From: Tissierellia bacterium
GTDB taxonomy: Bacteria > Bacillota_A > Clostridia > Tissierellales > Peptoniphilaceae
Length of the DNA stretch: 9,392 nt
Reading direction: 5' to 3'
NCBI GenBank assembly: GCA_012513395.1
Contig: JAAZCH010000230.1
Coordinates: 1-9,392 of the forward strand
Positions 7,331 through 9,392 of this stretch are shown in pieces. The translations under genes were made by a program, and so were the position numbers. The stretch's first letter is position 1. The number at the start of each line of letters is the position of its first letter. Below the pieces are notes generated by a model that was given only the letters and a program-made list of their open reading frames with translations, ran no database searches and was not told where the DNA came from.

Positions 7331-7334
7331 GAGG
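7331..7334 (+). promoter_or_regulatory. Ribosome binding site supporting the dhaL start at 7341
   Basis: GAGG lies six bases before the ATG at 7341. In-frame GTG 7326, ATG 7329 and ATG 7335 are also available but have poor upstream sites; 7329 would overlap the dhaK-like stop in a TGATG arrangement. Confidence 0.45.
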
Positions 7335-7340
7335 ATGGAT

Positions 7341-7967
7341 ATGTATAAAAAAGAAGATTTAATTAAAGTGTTTGAATTCATATCTGCAGAAATGTCGGAA
7401 AACAGAGATTATCTGATTGAACTAGATCAACAAAATGGAGACGGAGACTTAGGAATTACAATGTCTAATGGATTTGAAGCTGCCGTAAAGGAGTTAAAAA
7501 GCTTTGACAATGAAGATATTGGAATGAGTTTGTTTAAATCTGCTATGTCTTTTAATGAAAAGGCTCCATCTAGTTTGGGTACGATAATATCTTTCGGACT
7601 TATGGCAATTGGAAAAAAATATAAAGGAAAAACAGAATTTTCAAAAAAAGATATTATTAGATTTTTTGAAATTTTCAATGAAGAAATTATGAACAAAGGT
7701 GGAGCAAAACTAGGTGAAAAGACTGTAATTGATACTTTAGTTCCAACTACAGAATATCTAAAAGAGAATTTTGAAAAATATGAACTTTTAGAATTATTTG
7801 AAAAATCAACTGAAATTGCAAAGCAAAGTTCTGAGAAAACTAAAGAAATGAAATCGGTTCATGGAAGGGCAGCTTATTATGGAGATGCTAGTATAGGAAT
7901 ATTAGATGGTGGCTCGTTTGTAGGTTATCTAATTTTTCGTGGAATTTCAAATAGTTTAAAGAATTAA
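7341..7967 (+). CDS. dhaL: Divergent dihydroxyacetone kinase subunit DhaL-like protein
   Basis: From the ATG at 7341 this is a 208-residue helical DAK2-domain protein, close to the 210 residues of E. coli DhaL. The Mg-nucleotide site keeps three aspartates in LDQQNGDGD (Asp29, Asp34, Asp36, matching E. coli Asp30/35/37). The His that follows in canonical GDADHG is Leu37. The glycine-rich nucleotide loop GGASGPLFGT is replaced by KAPSSLGT (74-81). The C-terminal GRAAYYGDASIGILDGG block is typical. The protein should carry the ADP/ATP side of the reaction while the DhaK-like partner holds the substrate. No DhaM is present in the window, so it may use ATP directly or a DhaM encoded elsewhere. 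Spacing is 11 bases from the dhaK-like stop and nine bases to the next gene. Starts at 7326, 7329 or 7335 cannot be excluded. Confidence 0.85.
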   Translation: MYKKEDLIKVFEFISAEMSENRDYLIELDQQNGDGDLGITMSNGFEAAVKELKSFDNEDIGMSLFKSAMSFNEKAPSSLGTIISFGLMAIGKKYKGKTEFSKKDIIRFFEIFNEEIMNKGGAKLGEKTVIDTLVPTTEYLKENFEKYELLELFEKSTEIAKQSSEKTKEMKSVHGRAAYYGDASIGILDGGSFVGYLIFRGISNSLKN

Positions 7968-7976
7968 GGAGAGAAA

Positions 7977-8981
7977 ATGGAGAATAAAAAGCAATTAATA
8001 TTAGACGTTATTAATAACAAAGAAGCAGATAGGGTACCTGTTGGTTTTTGGTGGCATTTCGCAGATGAATATAATCAATTCAGAGGGCTTTATGATGAAG
8101 ATATAATATTAAATACCATAAATGGCACTAAAAAATTATATGATGAATTGCATCCTGATTTCGTGAAGATAATGTCTGATGCTTTCTTCGGACATCCTTC
8201 AATCATGGAAAATGATATAGAATCAATCGAAGATATTAAGAAAATAAAATCAATCGGAGAAAATCACGAGTGGTATGATAAACAAGTAGCAATGGTAAAG
8301 GAAATTAACAATTATTTTAATGGAGAAATTTTAGCTTTTTACAATATATTTGCCCCATTAAACTATATTAGGCTCTATACTGAATGTTACAAACAAAAAC
8401 CAGAATTATTTGTGGAATTATTTCTAGAAGATCCGGAAGCAATGTTAAACGCATCTATGGAGATCGCTAAGGACTTGATAGTATTAGTGAAAAAACTAAA
8501 AGAAGAATCTGGAATATCAGGAACATATTATAGCGTTCAAGCACTTCAATCTGATTCAGAAGGAAAAGAATTTCATGAAAAATATGTAAAACCTTCTGAT
8601 ATGGAAGTGTTAAAAATAATAGATGAACTATGGGAGAATAATATTCTTCATATTTGTGGATATGCCGATTATACTAACAATTTAAATTTTTATGTTGACT
8701 ATCCTGCTAAAGTTTATAATTGGGCAGTATTTACAGAAAAAGTTTCGCTAAAAGAAGGTAAAGAATTATTCAAAGGATCTTGTGTTTTAGGCGGATTTGA
8801 TAATAATAAAGAAACTCTTATTGATAAGGGATCTGAAGAAGAAATAGAAGAGCATGTAAAAAATCTAATTGAAGACTCTGGTAATAAAGGCGTTATTATA
8901 GGCGCTGATTGCACTGTTTCACCTGAAATTGGATATAGAAGATTAGATCAAATAAGAGAACTTGCAAAAAAGTATAGTTAG
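7977..8981 (+). CDS. Uroporphyrinogen decarboxylase-fold protein, probable zinc-dependent (corrinoid-type) methyltransferase
   Basis: This 334-residue protein has the URO-D TIM-barrel fold: DRVPVGFWWHFADEY (18-32), DFVKIMSD (61-68), YSVQALQSD (185-193), NILHICG (222-228), VYNWA (246-250), VLGGFD and a C-terminal GVIIGADCTVSPEI. It lacks the RQAGR active-site motif of true HemE, so a role in heme synthesis is unlikely. It has the zinc pattern His225-x-Cys227 ... Cys312 with 84 residues between the cysteines, as in MtaA/MtbA-type methylcobamide methyltransferases, where zinc activates a thiol acceptor. It could move a methyl group to or from a corrinoid protein, a pterin or a thiol, but no corrinoid-binding protein is present here. 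The ATG at 7977 follows AAGGAGAG immediately after the DhaL-like stop. It is the last gene of the operon; a terminator follows within 30 bases. Confidence 0.82.
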   Translation: MENKKQLILDVINNKEADRVPVGFWWHFADEYNQFRGLYDEDIILNTINGTKKLYDELHPDFVKIMSDAFFGHPSIMENDIESIEDIKKIKSIGENHEWYDKQVAMVKEINNYFNGEILAFYNIFAPLNYIRLYTECYKQKPELFVELFLEDPEAMLNASMEIAKDLIVLVKKLKEESGISGTYYSVQALQSDSEGKEFHEKYVKPSDMEVLKIIDELWENNILHICGYADYTNNLNFYVDYPAKVYNWAVFTEKVSLKEGKELFKGSCVLGGFDNNKETLIDKGSEEEIEEHVKNLIEDSGNKGVIIGADCTVSPEIGYRRLDQIRELAKKYS

Positions 8982-9007
8982 TTTAAGAGTAGTGTGAAAT
9001 AGTTTGT

Positions 9008-9046
9008 GTATCGGCTTATCCTGATTAAGATAGGTCGATACTTTTT
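9008..9046 (+). terminator. Rho-independent terminator of the operon
   Basis: A 13-base arm GTATCGGCTTATC (9008-9020) pairs over its whole length with GATAGGTCGATAC (9029-9041) if two G-U wobbles are allowed. The loop is 8 bases, and a TTTTT tract follows at 9042-9046. The wobbles favour RNA pairing from the plus strand, fitting termination after the methyltransferase-like gene. Confidence 0.88.
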
Positions 9047-9078
9047 ATATTAATTTTAAATAGTATCCTAATGTTCTC

Positions 9079-9115
9079 ATAGAAATCTTCTAATATGATT
9101 TCTATTTAAATTTTT
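9079..9115 (+). terminator. AT-rich hairpin, possible back-up terminator
   Basis: ATAGAAATC (9079-9087) and GATTTCTAT (9097-9105) form a perfect 9-base stem with a 9-base loop, followed by TTAAATTTTT. The stem is weak (four G-C pairs over both ends combined at most) and the T tract is interrupted, so it may only assist the terminator upstream. On the minus strand no T tract follows the stem. Confidence 0.3.
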
Positions 9116-9211
9116 GCATATGAAAATTTATATGGTAATAAAATATAATATTATTTTCTGTCTTCAAAAAATATTCGTAGTTGGGATATTATTAAATCCC
9201 AGTTTCTTATC

Positions 9212-9392
9212 CTACTTGTCCACTACAATTCTAGAGTCATTGTAAGAAAATATATTTACTTGTCCATCTGTTTCTGTAATTATTTCCATATCATTATTTA
9301 TTCCTGTCAATATAGTTTCGTAAATTTCTTCATTTCTTTTTACGTAGATGAACTGATTCTTTCTATACAAGGATACATTGTAATTTCTAATA
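9212..9392 (-). CDS. C-terminal part of an unidentified minus-strand protein (cut by window end)
   Basis: On the minus strand a frame is open from the window edge to a TAG at 9212-9214, giving 59 residues from IRNYNVSLYRK to NDSRIVVDK. Its start lies outside the window. The pattern NQFIYVKRNEEIYETILTG followed by a short beta-rich end is faintly like the C-terminal region of HlyD/MacA-type efflux adaptor proteins (valine/tyrosine-rich strand, then TGI), but this is only a suggestion from residue pattern. The gene converges on the operon and is separated from it by the terminator at 9008-9046. A 6-base stem (TGGGAT 9182-9187 with ATCCCA 9196-9201) just past its stop is not directly followed by a T run on that strand, so its own terminator is uncertain. 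Confidence 0.55.
   Translation of the reverse strand, partial: IRNYNVSLYRKNQFIYVKRNEEIYETILTGINNDMEIITETDGQVNIFSYNDSRIVVDK

Noticed and set aside
7427..7696. Minus-strand open frame of 89 codons inside the dhaL-like gene
   Set aside because: It is antisense to conserved DhaL motifs and has no independent support.
6322..7967. Standard glycerol/dihydroxyacetone utilisation (dha) operon
   Set aside because: No DhaM, glycerol dehydrogenase, glycerol dehydratase or DhaR-type regulator is present, and pocket and nucleotide-loop residues differ from canonical enzymes.
7977..8981. Heme-pathway uroporphyrinogen decarboxylase (hemE)
   Set aside because: The RQAGR substrate-binding motif is absent, a His-x-Cys...Cys zinc pattern is present, and no other heme genes are nearby.
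9182..9201. Intrinsic terminator for the minus-strand gene
   Set aside because: The stem is just six base pairs, and the nearest T run on that strand is about a dozen bases further on, too far for a typical terminator.

Overview
The window is AT-rich DNA with strong AGGAGG-type ribosome binding sites, very short gene spacing, a lipoprotein-anchored binding protein and GTG/TTG starts. This suggests a low-GC Gram-positive bacterium (Bacillota), probably an anaerobic Clostridia/Tissierellia-type organism; the genus cannot be read from the sequence. The MobB-like tail with an Fe-S-type cysteine motif and the corrinoid-type methyltransferase fold fit an anaerobe.

Layout: (1) Positions 3-449 hold the C-terminal part of a MobB-like molybdenum-cofactor adaptor, cut by the window start. 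(2) Positions 482-1108 encode a GntR/FCD transcription regulator. (3) Positions 1109-1251 are a control region with a near-consensus sigma-A promoter whose -10 and start-site region is covered by nested ATATCA/TGATAT palindromes. (4) Positions 1252-8981 are nine tightly packed plus-strand genes: a complete branched-chain-amino-acid-type (HAAT) ABC importer (livH, livM, livG, livF and a binding lipoprotein), a small L-2-amino-thiazoline-4-carboxylate (ATC) hydrolase-family protein placed between livF and the binding protein, divergent DhaK-like and DhaL-like kinase subunits, and a zinc-motif uroporphyrinogen-decarboxylase-fold methyltransferase-like protein. (5) A clear intrinsic terminator at 9008-9046 ends the unit. 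(6) A partial minus-strand gene enters from the right edge and ends at 9212.

Inferred working model: the FCD regulator senses a small acid or amino-acid-like ligand and controls the operon at the 1117-1167 promoter/operator. The importer brings in a small polar, perhaps methylated or heterocyclic, amino-acid-like compound. The ATC-hydrolase-like protein, the DhaKL-like kinase and the zinc methyltransferase-like protein then process it. The substrate is not known. The kinase pair keeps the covalent-substrate His and Mg-binding Asp residues of dihydroxyacetone kinase but has changed other substrate and nucleotide contacts, and no DhaM, glycerol dehydrogenase or corrinoid protein is present here. 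This set of genes is the part of the window most likely to represent an uncharacterised catabolic pathway. No tRNA, rRNA, CRISPR array, insertion sequence or phage gene was seen.
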